Shown here piece by piece: positions 5,177-5,236 of a stretch of 5,236 nt of DNA. The DNA lies in the NCBI GenBank assembly GCA_015233755.1, contig JADFXA010000172.1, positions 1 through 5,236 of the forward strand, read 5' to 3'. Under the pieces are notes generated by a model that searched no databases, was not told the origin of the DNA, and saw only the letters and a program-made list of their open reading frames with translations. The position numbers were made by a program, and so were the translations under genes. The DNA is from Desulfamplus sp. (GTDB lineage: Bacteria; Desulfobacterota; Desulfobacteria; Desulfobacterales; Desulfobacteraceae). Each line of letters starts with the position of its first letter. The first letter of the stretch is position 1.

Positions 5177-5236
5177 TTGCCAAGAATATCAAAAAACAGC
5201 GATGGAGTATCAAAAAAAGAGGAGATATTAAATGCT
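5177..5236 (+). CDS. TetR-family transcriptional regulator, first 20 residues (3' end outside window)
   Basis: The frame opens with a TTG at 5177 and is open to the right edge, reading (M)PRISKNSDGVSKKEEILNA. A basic lead-in followed by K-E-E-I-L-N-A is how TetR-family proteins enter helix 1 of their DNA-binding domain. The start is decided by three facts: an in-frame TAA lies directly before it (5174-5176), no ATG or GTG start fits better in the visible part, and a GAGG ribosome site (5167-5170) sits 6 bases upstream. The gene is divergent from the cytochrome b / Fe-S / metV operon across a 310 bp region with several palindromes, so it may control that operon, itself, or genes beyond the window. 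Only 20 residues are visible, so the family call is tentative. Confidence 0.55.
   Translation, partial: MPRISKNSDGVSKKEEILNA

Overview
The window is AT-rich and holds tightly packed bacterial genes. A b-type cytochrome of the TmcC/NarI-like type, a short HdrC-like iron-sulfur protein, a MetV-type protein (the C-terminal domain family of methylenetetrahydrofolate reductase) and a one-domain ModE-like regulator together suggest an anaerobe, most likely a low-GC Desulfobacterota (sulfate-reducer-like) genome. This taxonomic guess is an inference from gene content and base composition, not from a marker gene.

Layout from left to right: (1) the 3' end of a tRNA-dihydrouridine synthase-like gene on the + strand, open at the left edge. 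(2) On the - strand, a ModE-like winged-helix regulator (291-674) and, upstream of it, an ALDH3/coniferyl-aldehyde-dehydrogenase-type enzyme (821-2254). The 146 bp between them carry two inverted repeats. (3) On the + strand, a broken 5' stub of a DUF4259-like gene (2474 to about 2548) followed at once by an intact small acidic protein of unknown function (2564-3001). (4) Convergent to that, on the - strand, a compact three-gene operon (4866 down to 3020): membrane cytochrome b, then a two-cluster Fe-S protein, then MetV. (5) A 310 bp intergenic region with four inverted repeats, then the first 20 codons of a divergent TetR-type regulator running off the right edge (5177-5236).

The most interesting unit is the cytochrome b / Fe-S / MetV operon. 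Gaps of 15 and 17 bp imply co-translation. The order suggests electron flow between the membrane quinone pool (haem b subunit), a cytosolic Fe-S relay, and a MetV module that in acetogens partners the flavoprotein MetF. No MetF, no HdrA/B-type subunit and no CCG domain is present, so this looks like a stand-alone membrane tether or electron conduit for a C1-pathway reductase encoded elsewhere. A divergent TetR gene with its own candidate operator and several palindromes suggests the operon is regulated. No RNA genes, CRISPR arrays or complete mobile elements were seen.
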